Shown here piece after piece: positions 37,170 through 45,144 of a stretch of DNA of 64,000 bases. How positions within the stretch are numbered: the stretch's first letter is position 1; the number at the start of each line of letters is the position of its first letter. Position numbers and translations under genes: made by a program. Origin of the DNA: Thiobacillus sp. (lineage in GTDB: Bacteria > Pseudomonadota > Gammaproteobacteria > Burkholderiales > Thiobacillaceae). The stretch is taken from contig JACKLQ010000002.1 in assembly GCA_024235835.1 (NCBI GenBank), forward strand, positions 868,001-932,000. Direction: 5' to 3'. The notes under the pieces were generated by a model. It was not told the origin of the DNA. It saw nothing but the letters and a program-made list of their open reading frames with translations, and made no database searches.

Positions 37170-37466
37170 ATGGAAAGCACCTACTGCGGTTTCAACAACG
37201 ACAAGCACGGCATCACCCAACTGGGCCGCATCGTACTGGATGGCTGGCTGTTCGGATTGATTCCGGAGACGGAAGACTGCACCGGCTGGAGCGTTGGCCG
37301 CATGCAGGGCCTGATGGAACAGGTGCAGGATGAGTGGGACAAGTACAGCAACCTGCCCAGCCGACTGCCTGACGAACTAAGACAGCGCCATGCAGACCTC
37401 TATGCCAAGGCCATAGTGACGGCCAAGGCCAAGGGCTGGGACCCCGAGTTGGGCGACGACGACTGA
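37170..37466 (+). CDS. Small conserved-looking protein of unknown function downstream of cbbO
   Basis: A 98-residue soluble protein starting MESTYCGFNNDKHGITQLGR. It has two cysteines, a tryptophan-rich middle (CTGWSVGRMQGLMEQVQDEW) and an acidic tail ending GDDD. No signal peptide or known motif is visible and I do not recognise the family. It lies 24 bases after the second duplicated cbbO end and on the same strand, so it may be the last gene of the cbbLSQO operon. Confidence 0.75.
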   Translation: MESTYCGFNNDKHGITQLGRIVLDGWLFGLIPETEDCTGWSVGRMQGLMEQVQDEWDKYSNLPSRLPDELRQRHADLYAKAIVTAKAKGWDPELGDDD

Positions 37467-37483
37467 ACGTCTGGCTGGCCGTC

Positions 37484-37499
37484 GCGCGGGCGCCCGCGC
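37484..37499. terminator. GC palindrome between convergent genes
   Basis: GCGCGGGCGCCCGCGC is a perfect 16-bp palindrome between the small gene and the end of the convergent LysR gene. There is no T-run, so a terminator role is only likely from position. Confidence 0.4.
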
Positions 37500-37501
37500 T
37501 T

Positions 37502-38401
37502 CTATCCTTTCCTGAATAGGCCGCTGCGAGCCGCTTCGCTGACCGCCACCACCGCGGGATGGGTCAGTCGCCTTTCCGCCGAAATGGCGAAGAAACGCTC
37601 ACGCATGTCCTCCGTCCGCCCAAGCATGACAACCCCGTAGTGCGCTTCGATTTCCCGTGCCATGGCCACGGGCGCGGGGAAGACGCCGGCGCCTGACTGG
37701 CCGAAGGCCTTCATCAACGCCGAATCGTCGAACTCGGCGACCACGCGCGGCCGCAGGCCCTGGCGCTCCATCCAGCGCATGAGTGGGGCGCGCAGTGCGC
37801 TGTCCTCGCCGGGGATCAGCATGGGCGCGCCGTTAAGGCTGGCGGGAAAGTCCGTCCCCAGGCGCCCGGCGAGGTCGGGCGCGGTAAAAAAGGCCACGCC
37901 GCATTCGCCCAGCAGGTGGCTGTGGCCCTTTACGTCCAGTCCCGGCGGCATGGGGCGGTCGGCCAGCACCATGTCCAGGCGGTGGATGGCTAGATCCGCC
38001 AGCAGCCGTTCCAGCCTGTCCTCCCGGCAGGTCAGGCGGATCGGATCGGACAAGGCCAGCACGGGCGCGAGCAACTGGTGCGCGATGGATTTCGGCACCA
38101 CGTCGGCGATGCCGACGCGGAATGGGGTGGCGAGTTCTTCCGGTCCGCCGCGCAGCAGCGCTTCCAGTTCTGCGCTGACCTGGAAAATCTCTTCGGCATA
38201 GGACAAGGCGAGCTTGCCGGTTTCCGACAGTTCCATGCGCCGCCCTTCGCGGTGAAACAAGGACGCCCCTACCCGCCGCTCGAACTGGCTGAGCTGGCCG
38301 GAGAGTGTCTGTGGCGTGAGGTGCAGCCGCTCCGCCGCCCGGTTGACGCCACCGTATTTGGCTACGGCGAGAAAGTAATGCAGGTGCTTGAAATTGAGCA
38401 T
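37502..38401 (-). CDS. NhaR-like LysR-family regulator (first copy)
   Basis: A 299-residue LysR protein of the NhaR type, starting MLNFKHLHYFLAVAKYGGVNRAAERLHLTPQTLSG, with the conserved PQTLSGQ recognition helix that separates NhaR-like proteins from CbbR. The effector domain includes RVGIADVVPKSIAHQLL. E. coli NhaR responds to sodium and pH. It is divergent from the hibernation-factor operon beginning at 38519 and probably controls it. A paralogue lies at 61.1-62.1 kb. Confidence 0.9.
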   Translation of the reverse strand: MLNFKHLHYFLAVAKYGGVNRAAERLHLTPQTLSGQLSQFERRVGASLFHREGRRMELSETGKLALSYAEEIFQVSAELEALLRGGPEELATPFRVGIADVVPKSIAHQLLAPVLALSDPIRLTCREDRLERLLADLAIHRLDMVLADRPMPPGLDVKGHSHLLGECGVAFFTAPDLAGRLGTDFPASLNGAPMLIPGEDSALRAPLMRWMERQGLRPRVVAEFDDSALMKAFGQSGAGVFPAPVAMAREIEAHYGVVMLGRTEDMRERFFAISAERRLTHPAVVAVSEAARSGLFRKG

Positions 38402-38518
38402 GACGGTTCATCTTCATATTCGATATTTTCGAATTAAGCACCAAGAATTAACTGTTTGTCTCGAATTAAAACAGGCCTTCATACTGAACCCACCTTCATC
38501 CCCAATCAGGAGAACCGG

Positions 38519-38881
38519 ATGCGCATCGATATCCAGACCCACGGTTTCAGCCTCACGCAGGGCCTGCGCGAGTATGTCGAGAAGCGCCTGGCCTACGACT
38601 TGTCCCATGCCGGCGACAGCATCATGCGTCTCACCGTGCGCCTGTCCGACATCAATGGCCCGCGCGGCGGAGACGACAAGCGTTGCCTGATCGAGGTGCG
38701 CCTGAAGCAGGCCCCCGCCGTGGTGATCGAGGATGTGGAGGCCGATCTCTATGTGGCTATCGACCGTGCCGCTGAACGTGCTGGGCGCACGCTGGCGCGA
38801 CGCTTGGCGCGACAACGGGAATTCGCGCCGGACATACCGATAGCGCCGGAAGCTGAATCGCAGCCATGCCCCACAAACTGA
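38519..38881 (+). CDS. hpf: Short ribosome hibernation promoting factor / RaiA-family protein
   Basis: A 120-residue protein of the HPF/RaiA fold: MRIDIQTHGFSLTQGLREYVEKRLAYDLSHAG, then the beta strand MRLTVRLSDIN and VIEDVEADLYVAIDRAAERA. Such proteins bind the 30S decoding site and silence or stabilise ribosomes in stasis. It lacks the C-terminal dimerisation domain of long HPF. AGGAGA lies 6 bases before the ATG. It overlaps the next gene by 16 bases and heads the long plus-strand run. Confidence 0.87.
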   Translation: MRIDIQTHGFSLTQGLREYVEKRLAYDLSHAGDSIMRLTVRLSDINGPRGGDDKRCLIEVRLKQAPAVVIEDVEADLYVAIDRAAERAGRTLARRLARQREFAPDIPIAPEAESQPCPTN

Positions 38882-39885
38882 TCACCCTGGCGGCGCAGCG
38901 GCTGCGCGCCGGCGGCGTGGTGGCATTCCCCACCGAGACCGTCTATGGTCTGGGTGCCGATGCCCGCAACGAGAATGCGGTGCTGCGGGTGTTCGAGATC
39001 AAGGGGCGCCCCGCGGATCACCCTCTGATCGTGCATCTGGCCGAGGCCGGGCAGGCGAGCGCATGGGCCGCCGAGATAACCGAACCCGCGCGGCGGTTGA
39101 TGGCGCGCTTCTGGCCTGGCCCGCTCACCCTGGTGCTGCCGGCGCGCGACGATATTCCCCGTGTGGTGACCGGTGGCCAGGATAGCGTGGCGCTGCGTGC
39201 GCCCAATCACCCCATGGCCCTGGCCTTGCTGCGCGAGTTCGGTGGCGCGCATGGTGGAGGCCTCGCCGCGCCGTCAGCGAATCGTTTCGGCGCGGTCAGC
39301 CCTACCGAGGCCTCGCATGTGCGCGCTGCCTTCGGAATTCAGGTGGACCAGATTCTGGACGGCGGCCCCTGCCGCTTTGGCCTGGAATCCACCATCGTAT
39401 CCCTGCTGGAGGAACGGCCCCGCGTGTTGCGCCCCGGCCCGCTGCCGGTGTCCGCCTTGCGCGAAGCGCTGGGCGTAGACGGCATTCAGTACGGCTCACC
39501 TCCTGATTCAGCATCGTCCTCCACGCTGCGGGTGCCGGGCGTCCTGGCGGCCCATTACGCGCCCGCCACCCCCTTGGAGATTCACGCCATCGAAACCCTG
39601 CCCGCTCGCGCGACGACGTTGTTGGAACAGGGATTGCGCATCGCGGTGCTGCGCCGCAACCGAACACTGCGCGGCAAGGGGTTGCCGCCGAAGCTGCCCC
39701 AGTTTTTGCTGCCGGTCCGTGCGGAACCCTACGCACGCGGCCTGTATGCCCGCCTTCGGGAACTCGATCGTTTCGCCTTCGATTGCGTGCTGGTCGAAGC
39801 GCCTCCAGACGATGAAACCTGGTGGGCGGTCAACGACCGCCTGGCGCGAGCGGCGGTTGGGAGCGCGGGAGAGATACGGCCATGA
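38866..39885 (+). CDS. L-threonylcarbamoyladenylate synthase, Sua5 type
   Basis: A 339-residue enzyme making threonylcarbamoyl-AMP from threonine, bicarbonate and ATP for the t6A37 modification of ANN-decoding tRNAs. The YrdC domain (1-200) shows GGVVAFPTETVYGLGADARN, then KGRPADHPLIVHL and SANRFGAVSPT. The C-terminal Sua5 domain follows from about residue 225 (VPGVLAAHYAPATPLEI). It uses bicarbonate, which is notable beside CO2-uptake genes, but the gene is housekeeping. It overlaps hpf and the next small gene. Confidence 0.93.
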   Translation: MPHKLITLAAQRLRAGGVVAFPTETVYGLGADARNENAVLRVFEIKGRPADHPLIVHLAEAGQASAWAAEITEPARRLMARFWPGPLTLVLPARDDIPRVVTGGQDSVALRAPNHPMALALLREFGGAHGGGLAAPSANRFGAVSPTEASHVRAAFGIQVDQILDGGPCRFGLESTIVSLLEERPRVLRPGPLPVSALREALGVDGIQYGSPPDSASSSTLRVPGVLAAHYAPATPLEIHAIETLPARATTLLEQGLRIAVLRRNRTLRGKGLPPKLPQFLLPVRAEPYARGLYARLRELDRFAFDCVLVEAPPDDETWWAVNDRLARAAVGSAGEIRP

Positions 39886-40022
39886 GCGAGGCACTTGCCT
39901 GGGTGCTGTGGGCGCTGCCAGTCGCGGGAGTTCTGGCCATCGCTGTGGTGATGATCCGGCGCTCCAGGACGCGACGGCGGCGGTGCAAGGGCCGCCCAGT
40001 CTTCCTGTGGCACCGTTATTAA
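39882..40022 (+). CDS. Small single-pass membrane protein
   Basis: A 46-residue protein: one hydrophobic helix (ALAWVLWALPVAGVLAIAVV) followed by a very basic tail (RRSRTRRRRCKGR). Function unknown. The ATG overlaps the sua5 stop (ATGA), which supports real, coupled translation. Confidence 0.6.
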   Translation: MSEALAWVLWALPVAGVLAIAVVMIRRSRTRRRRCKGRPVFLWHRY

Positions 40023-40049
40023 ACGGCTTGTTCAGCAAGAGCTCTCGTG

Positions 40050-40649
40050 ATGAAGACACCCATACTGTTAGCCGCCGCCCAATTCGCGCCGCGCCTGTTT
40101 CAAGGACACCGCCGCACCTGGATCGCTGCGGGCGTGGTTATGTTGATGATGTTCGGCCTGCTGATCTGGGCCGCCATCTCACTGATGGGCTGGTTCTTCG
40201 GTCAGGTGCAAGGCTGGAGCGCGACAGCGCCCGAGACCGCGCGGGATGCACTGGAGACGGTGGAGCGGCAGGTGGAACAGGCGGTCCCGGGCGCGCGCGA
40301 GAAAATCTCCGAATACGTGCCTCTCTTCAAGCCCGAGGGCAGGCTGCAGCGCGATGTATCCGGCACGGACTTCGTTCCCGTGGCGCGTTATCCAGGCCTC
40401 GTTCGCACCTACTGGCATCGCGAAGGCAGGCAGATCACCGTGCACTACGAGGGCCGTGCGGATTTCGCGGTAGTGCTCGACCATTACATCCAGGGCTTTG
40501 CTTCGCTGGGTTACACCCAGGACCTGCGGTCCGCCTCGCCCGAGTCCGAGACCCATGCCTGGATGAAGGGCAAGCAGCGCTATCTCGCGAAGATCATCGC
40601 CGAGCCCAAGGGCATGGTGTCCGTTCACATCGAAACCACGCTGGAATGA
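40050..40649 (+). CDS. Membrane-anchored protein of unknown function
   Basis: A 199-residue protein with one transmembrane helix (about residues 25-50, TWIAAGVVMLMMFGLLIWAA) and a C-terminal extracytoplasmic domain of about 140 residues with alternating strands (TYWHREGRQITVHYEGR, LGYTQDLRSASPE). No catalytic motif is seen. GTG 40047 directly before the ATG is an equal start option. It is part of the plus-strand run after sua5. Confidence 0.75.
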   Translation: MKTPILLAAAQFAPRLFQGHRRTWIAAGVVMLMMFGLLIWAAISLMGWFFGQVQGWSATAPETARDALETVERQVEQAVPGAREKISEYVPLFKPEGRLQRDVSGTDFVPVARYPGLVRTYWHREGRQITVHYEGRADFAVVLDHYIQGFASLGYTQDLRSASPESETHAWMKGKQRYLAKIIAEPKGMVSVHIETTLE

Positions 40650-40680
40650 TCAGGAACACCCAGCCTGAGTGGAACCGAAC

Positions 40681-40767
40681 ATGAATCCCACCTTCTCAAT
40701 CGGTGAGCCCTGGATGTGGGCCGCCTTCAACGCCTGCGTGGTTGCCACGCGTAAACCCTCCACCTGA
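40681..40767 (+). CDS. Possible 28-residue small protein
   Basis: ATG to TGA encodes MNPTFSIGEPWMWAAFNACV and eight more residues, 11 bases before the CBS gene. A weak GGAA lies upstream. It may be a small membrane-associated peptide, a leader, or the remnant of a longer gene. Only the frame itself and its position support it. Confidence 0.25.
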   Translation: MNPTFSIGEPWMWAAFNACVVATRKPST

Positions 40768-40778
40768 GGAAACACCCC

Positions 40779-41435
40779 ATGTTCTCCATCCACGGCGTCA
40801 CCGGGCAAACCTTTCGCGGCAGCCTTGAGCACCTGATCAAGGTGCCGGGCGCATTCGCCGCCCGACATGCCCGCGGCATCAACCGGGAAGGGGAGGAACT
40901 GGGCGTTGAATTCGAGCTCGCTCGGCGACGTGTGGCGGACGAACAGGATACCGACCCGCGCTATGCCCGCGCCGCGGCAGCCTACGCCCAGTCCCTGCAT
41001 CCGGAACCACAGCGAGAGTCGGTGCGTCATGCCTATCAGGTCATGAGCCGGTCGGTGCTGACCATGCGCACCGAAGATACGGTGGAAGCCGCCTGGCGCC
41101 AGCTTATGGCACGCGGGGTGCGCCAGGCGCCGGTATTGGAGCCCGCCCGGGGCGTGGTGGGGCTGGTCTCGGAACGCGAGTTGCTCACCGTCATCGACCT
41201 GGAGGACAAGACGCCCACCGGAGGCCTCGCCCGTCCCGTACGCGAGGTGATGGTCAGCCCGGTGATCTGCGCCGACCCGGTCACCGACATCCGCCGCATC
41301 GCCCGCGTGCTGCTGGATTCCGACCTGTCCGCCCTGCCCGTGGTGGACGAGTCGGGCAGGCTGGCCGGCATCGTCTCGCGTGGCGACATCCTGCGCGCCA
41401 CCCTGGCCGATCCCCCACTGAGCCTCTGGATATGA
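40779..41435 (+). CDS. CBS-domain protein
   Basis: A 218-residue protein with two CBS repeats in the C-terminal part (about 86-145, AYQVMSRSVLTMRTEDTVEAAW; and about 150-210, VREVMVSPVICADPVTDIR, ending LPVVDESGRLAGIVSRGDIL). Paired CBS domains bind adenosine nucleotides and report energy state. The N-terminal 85 residues have no known domain. GAGGAAA precedes the ATG. Its stop overlaps the PAP2 gene (ATGA). Confidence 0.9.
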   Translation: MFSIHGVTGQTFRGSLEHLIKVPGAFAARHARGINREGEELGVEFELARRRVADEQDTDPRYARAAAAYAQSLHPEPQRESVRHAYQVMSRSVLTMRTEDTVEAAWRQLMARGVRQAPVLEPARGVVGLVSERELLTVIDLEDKTPTGGLARPVREVMVSPVICADPVTDIRRIARVLLDSDLSALPVVDESGRLAGIVSRGDILRATLADPPLSLWI

Positions 41436-42064
41436 CCCGCCGGAGCGGCCTGCCGATTGCCCTGGTCGCGGCGTCCGCCCTGGTTCTGCTGTCCACGGCC
41501 ATGGCACAGGGCCGGCTGACCGGTCCGGACCGCGCCCTGCTCGATGCCCTTGCCGCCCTGGGTCACCCCATGGCGGACGGCTTCTTCCAGGCCGTGACCT
41601 GGCTGGGCTCGGGCTATCTGCTGGCGCCAGCGGTACTGTTCCTGGTCGCCTGGCTGGCCGCGCGCGGGCAAGGCCCGGCAGCCTGGCGCATGGCCATCGC
41701 CTACTTTGGCGCCGCCCTCACCACATGGCTGCTCAAGCAGGCCATCGGCCGCGAGCGGCCCATGCTGCACCCGGCCCTGAGTGATTTCATCGGCATGGAC
41801 TGGTCCTTTCCCAGCGGCCATACCACCCATGCCGCCGCCTTCGCCCTGGGCCTCTGGCTGTCCCTGGGCGGGCGTCGGCCGGAGACGCGCCACCTGGCCG
41901 TCCTGGCGCTGGGCGGGCTGGTGGGCCTGGTGGCGGTCTCGCGCCTGTACCTCCAGGTGCACTGGCCCAGCGACGTGCTGGCCGGACTGCTGGTGGCGGT
42001 CGGCTGCGCGGGGTTGGCGGCGGCCGCCACCCGGAAGGATCTGACAAACGGGAGAACACCATGA
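41432..42064 (+). CDS. PAP2-family membrane phosphatase
   Basis: A 210-residue integral membrane phosphatase with about six helices. The three catalytic motifs are KQAIGRERP (about 97-105), PSGHTTHA (about 125-132) and SRLYLQVHWPSDVLAG (about 170-185). Family members dephosphorylate phosphatidic acid, phosphatidylglycerophosphate or undecaprenyl pyrophosphate. Overlap with dgkA next door suggests a lipid cycle: diacylglycerol to phosphatidic acid and back. Confidence 0.92.
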   Translation: MTRRSGLPIALVAASALVLLSTAMAQGRLTGPDRALLDALAALGHPMADGFFQAVTWLGSGYLLAPAVLFLVAWLAARGQGPAAWRMAIAYFGAALTTWLLKQAIGRERPMLHPALSDFIGMDWSFPSGHTTHAAAFALGLWLSLGGRRPETRHLAVLALGGLVGLVAVSRLYLQVHWPSDVLAGLLVAVGCAGLAAAATRKDLTNGRTP

Positions 42065-42459
42065 GAAACAAGTTCCTCGGCACCGGCGAGCCTGGCTGGC
42101 GCCCCCTGCGCAAACTCGGGGTCATCGTCGCCGGCCTGCGCTATGCGGTGCTGCACGACTTCAGCGTGATGTACAAGGTGGCCATCTCGGTCGCCGTGCT
42201 GGGCGTCGCCCTGTGGCTGCACGACTGGGTGGACGCGGCGCTGATCCTGCTGGCTACCGGCCTGGTGGTGGCGGCGGAACTGTTCAACACCGCCATCGAG
42301 GCCCTGTGCGATTTCGTCGAGACCCGCCACAACGAGAAGATCGGCATCATCAAGGACATCGCCGCCGCCGCCACGGGCATGGTGATCCTGGCCTGGTGGA
42401 TCGTCCTGGTGGTGGAAGCCGTCCGCATCTGGCCGCGCTTCACGGCCGCCCTGGGGTGA
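42061..42459 (+). CDS. dgkA: Diacylglycerol kinase, DgkA type
   Basis: A 132-residue three-helix membrane kinase that phosphorylates diacylglycerol (or undecaprenol) with ATP. The signature AAELFNTAIEALCDFVE (about 77-93) and downstream KIGIIKDIAAAATG contain the catalytic Glu and metal-binding residues. The length is usual. It overlaps the PAP2 gene by four bases. Confidence 0.93.
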   Translation: MRNKFLGTGEPGWRPLRKLGVIVAGLRYAVLHDFSVMYKVAISVAVLGVALWLHDWVDAALILLATGLVVAAELFNTAIEALCDFVETRHNEKIGIIKDIAAAATGMVILAWWIVLVVEAVRIWPRFTAALG

Positions 42460-42574
42460 GCGAAGCCATGTCCCGCCAACCCTACGCCGGCCGCGAAGCC
42501 GTCCCGCCAACCCGGGCACAGTGATTTTCGTGGCCCCGGAATGAAATCGGATCCCTCCTGTCCACCTGAAGACC

Positions 42575-43264
42575 ATGACACCAATCCAATCCCACTCCCC
42601 CCTGCTCGAAGTCGCCGTTACCCTGCTCATCCCTTCGCTCATCCTGATGCAGTTCTCCAAGCCGGAGCACCTGGGCGCGGCGGGCGCGCTGGTCCTGGCG
42701 TTGGCTTTCCCCATCGATTGGGGCCTACGAGAACTGGCACGCAGCCGCAGGTTCAGCCTGTTCGCCGGACTGGGCATCGTCAGCCTGCTGCTCACCGGCG
42801 GCATCGGCTTGCTGGAACTGGACACGCGCTGGCTGGCGGTGAAGGAGGCCGCCGTGCCCGGCGTGCTGGGTCTGATCGTCGCCGCCTCGGCGCTGACGCG
42901 CCGGCCGCTGGTACGCGTGCTGCTCTATTCGCCCCTGCTGATCGATACCGGGCGGGTCGACGCGGCCTTGGCCGAGCGCGGTAACCTGGCGGTCTTCGAG
43001 GCCCGTTTGCGCCGTGCTACCTGGATGCTGGCCGGTTCCTTCGCCTTTTCGTCGGTCATGAACTACATCCTCGCCACCTGGATCGTCACCAGTCCGGCGG
43101 GCTCCGCCGCCTTCAACGAGGAACTCGGGCGCTTGACCATGTTGAGCTATCCCATGATTGCCCTGCCCGCCACCTTGATCATGATGGCCGTGCTCTGGTA
43201 CCTGGCCGTCGGCGTGAAACGCCTGGCCGGGCTGAGCCTGAGCGACGCGCTACACGGCAAATAG
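42575..43264 (+). CDS. VC0807-like integral membrane protein
   Basis: A 229-residue membrane protein with about six hydrophobic helices (LLEVAVTLLIPSLILMQF, LVLALAFPIDWGL, FAGLGIVSLLLTGGIG, and others). It resembles the VC0807 family of unknown function, with RRATWMLAGSFAFSSVMNYILA in the conserved part. It lies 115 bases after dgkA, a spacer in which I see no convincing gene. Confidence 0.78.
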   Translation: MTPIQSHSPLLEVAVTLLIPSLILMQFSKPEHLGAAGALVLALAFPIDWGLRELARSRRFSLFAGLGIVSLLLTGGIGLLELDTRWLAVKEAAVPGVLGLIVAASALTRRPLVRVLLYSPLLIDTGRVDAALAERGNLAVFEARLRRATWMLAGSFAFSSVMNYILATWIVTSPAGSAAFNEELGRLTMLSYPMIALPATLIMMAVLWYLAVGVKRLAGLSLSDALHGK

Positions 43265-43273
43265 GCCGCCCCC

Positions 43274-43870
43274 ATGCGTCCCTTTTCCCCCCTTTATGCG
43301 CGCGCCATGCAGTGGGCCCGCCACCGCCACGCCCCCGTCTACCTGGGAACGATCAGCTTCGCCGAATCGTCCTTCTTCCCGGTGCCGCCGGACGTGATGC
43401 TGGCGCCCATGTGCCTGGCCCGGCCCGAGCGCGCCTGGGGTTTTGCCCTGCTCACCACCCTGGCTTCGGTGGCGGGCGGGTTGGCGGGCTACGCTATCGG
43501 CTATTTCGCTTTCGAGTCGATCGCGCCCTGGCTGCAAACGACGCAATACTGGGCAAGCTACCAGAGCGCCGTGGACTGGTTCGAGAACTACGGTTTCTGG
43601 GCCGTGTTCATCGCCGGCTTCTCACCCATTCCCTACAAGGTCTTCACCATCGCCGCCGGGGTTCTGTCCATGGTACTGCTGCCCTTCGCCCTGGCCTCGC
43701 TGGTCGGGCGTGGCGCTCGCTTCTACCTGGTCGCAGGGCTGATGAAGTGGGGTGGCGCGCGTATGGAATCAGCCCTGCACCGCTACGTGGATCGTCTTGG
43801 CTGGGCCACGGTGGCCCTGGTCGGGGCGGGCCTGCTGCTGACCCAAGTCTGGAAGGAGTTATCGACATGA
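43274..43870 (+). CDS. YqaA/DedA-like (SNARE-associated) membrane protein
   Basis: A 198-residue membrane protein of the YqaA branch of the DedA superfamily, with the conserved FAESSFFPVPPDVMLAPM (about 30-47) and AGFSPIPYKVFTIAAG (about 118-133). DedA proteins are linked to lipid carrier recycling and proton-motive-force homeostasis. The GF.PIPYK motif is typical. It overlaps the next gene by four bases. Confidence 0.85.
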   Translation: MRPFSPLYARAMQWARHRHAPVYLGTISFAESSFFPVPPDVMLAPMCLARPERAWGFALLTTLASVAGGLAGYAIGYFAFESIAPWLQTTQYWASYQSAVDWFENYGFWAVFIAGFSPIPYKVFTIAAGVLSMVLLPFALASLVGRGARFYLVAGLMKWGGARMESALHRYVDRLGWATVALVGAGLLLTQVWKELST

Positions 43871-44808
43871 ACCCGGAACAGCAACGCGCCTTACTGGCCA
43901 TCGCACTGTTCGCAGCCTTCGCCGACGGCGAGAAGCACGACCGCGAGCGCGACGAAATCCGCCGTATCGCCGATTCCCTGGCCGGGGAGGCCGGCGCGCC
44001 CGGCCTGGCCGGGATCTATCAGGACGTGCTGCTCAAGCGCCTCCGCCTGGAAGCCGCCGCCGCCGCGCTGTCGGATACCGGCGAGCGCCAACTCGCCTAT
44101 GAGATGGCGGTGGGCGTGTGCGAGGCCGACGGCGGCTTGAGTGACACGGAGCGCCGCTTTCTGGACGAGCTGAAGAGCCTGCTCAGGCTGGACGCGCCGC
44201 CGGTGGAACTGATCGAGGGCGAAGCCGACGCCATCGTCGAGCTTTCCCAGGCCGCAGCGCCGGGGCCGATGGTCGCGGCGCAAGCCGGGGTGAGTGACAC
44301 GGAACTGGATGTATCCATCCTCAACGCCAGCCTGCTTAACGGTGCGCTGGAACTGTTGCCCCAGTCCTGGGCGTCGATGGCCATCATCCCGCTGCAAATC
44401 AAGATGGTCTACGGCATCGGCAAGGCCCATGGCGTCAGTCTCGATCAAGACCACATCAAGGAATTCATTGCCGCCGCCGGTGTCGGCCTCACCTCGCAAT
44501 ACCTCGAACAGATCGGCCGCAAGCTGATCGGCGGGTTGCTCGGCAAGGCGGCGGGCAAGACCTTCGGCAAGGTGGGCAGCGCTGCCGCCGGCATGGCGTT
44601 CTCCTTTGCCACCACATATGCCCTCGGGCAACTCGCCAAACGCTATTACGCCGGCGGACGGCGCATGGATACGGCGCTGCTGCGCGACACCTTCCAGAAC
44701 CTGCTGGGGCCGGCCAAACAGATGCAGACCCAGTACCTGCCGCAAATCCGACAACAGGCCGAAACCCTCGACATGGGGCGGGTGATGGCCATGGTGCGCG
44801 GTACCTGA
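43867..44808 (+). CDS. TerB-like / DUF697 protein
   Basis: A 313-residue protein. The N-terminal 110 residues have the TerB-like helical pattern with acidic signature (LFAAFADGEKHDRERDEIRRIAD, then VCEADGGLSDTERRFLDEL). The C-terminal half has a DUF697-like amphipathic region (PLQIKMVYGIGKAHGVSLD, then GLLGKAAGKTFGKVGSAAAG) that often inserts in membranes. Function unknown; TerB proteins are linked to metal and envelope stress. ATGA overlap with the YqaA-like gene supports the start. Confidence 0.85.
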   Translation: MNPEQQRALLAIALFAAFADGEKHDRERDEIRRIADSLAGEAGAPGLAGIYQDVLLKRLRLEAAAAALSDTGERQLAYEMAVGVCEADGGLSDTERRFLDELKSLLRLDAPPVELIEGEADAIVELSQAAAPGPMVAAQAGVSDTELDVSILNASLLNGALELLPQSWASMAIIPLQIKMVYGIGKAHGVSLDQDHIKEFIAAAGVGLTSQYLEQIGRKLIGGLLGKAAGKTFGKVGSAAAGMAFSFATTYALGQLAKRYYAGGRRMDTALLRDTFQNLLGPAKQMQTQYLPQIRQQAETLDMGRVMAMVRGT

Positions 44809-44837
44809 CCCCCCCTCGAATGACAAAGGAAATCGAC

Positions 44838-45032
44838 ATGAAAGATGCTAAATCCGACACCCCGAAAACCTATCTCGGCTTCCGCCTGGCGGTGGGCGTG
44901 GTCGGGCTGGCCCTCATCGCCCTGTTCGTCATGTTGGGCAGCGTGTCGATGAAGCAATCGGCCACCACAGAAGCGTTGGCTACCCAGGAATCCCTCCGCG
45001 AGGGCATCGCGTCGGCACCTGCCGGGGAATAG
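44838..45032 (+). CDS. Small single-pass membrane protein
   Basis: A 64-residue protein with one hydrophobic helix (LAVGVVGLALIALFVMLG) between a charged N-terminus and a polar tail. AAGGAAA lies before the ATG at 44838; an in-frame ATG at 44820 is less well placed. Function unknown. It lies between the TerB-like and stress-protein genes on the same strand. Confidence 0.6.
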   Translation: MKDAKSDTPKTYLGFRLAVGVVGLALIALFVMLGSVSMKQSATTEALATQESLREGIASAPAGE

Positions 45033-45144
45033 GGTCTGTCGGGCCTCGGCGCATTTCCCGCAGCGCACGCTGTCAGGTGAAGGTTGCCACCAAGGCACGC
45101 CGTTTTAGTCATTCCCATCCCATGCAACCGAGGAGATGTTCATC

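Noticed and set aside
42460..42574. Short frame of 18 codons between dgkA and the VC0807-like gene
   Set aside because: No ribosome-binding site and no conserved feature.
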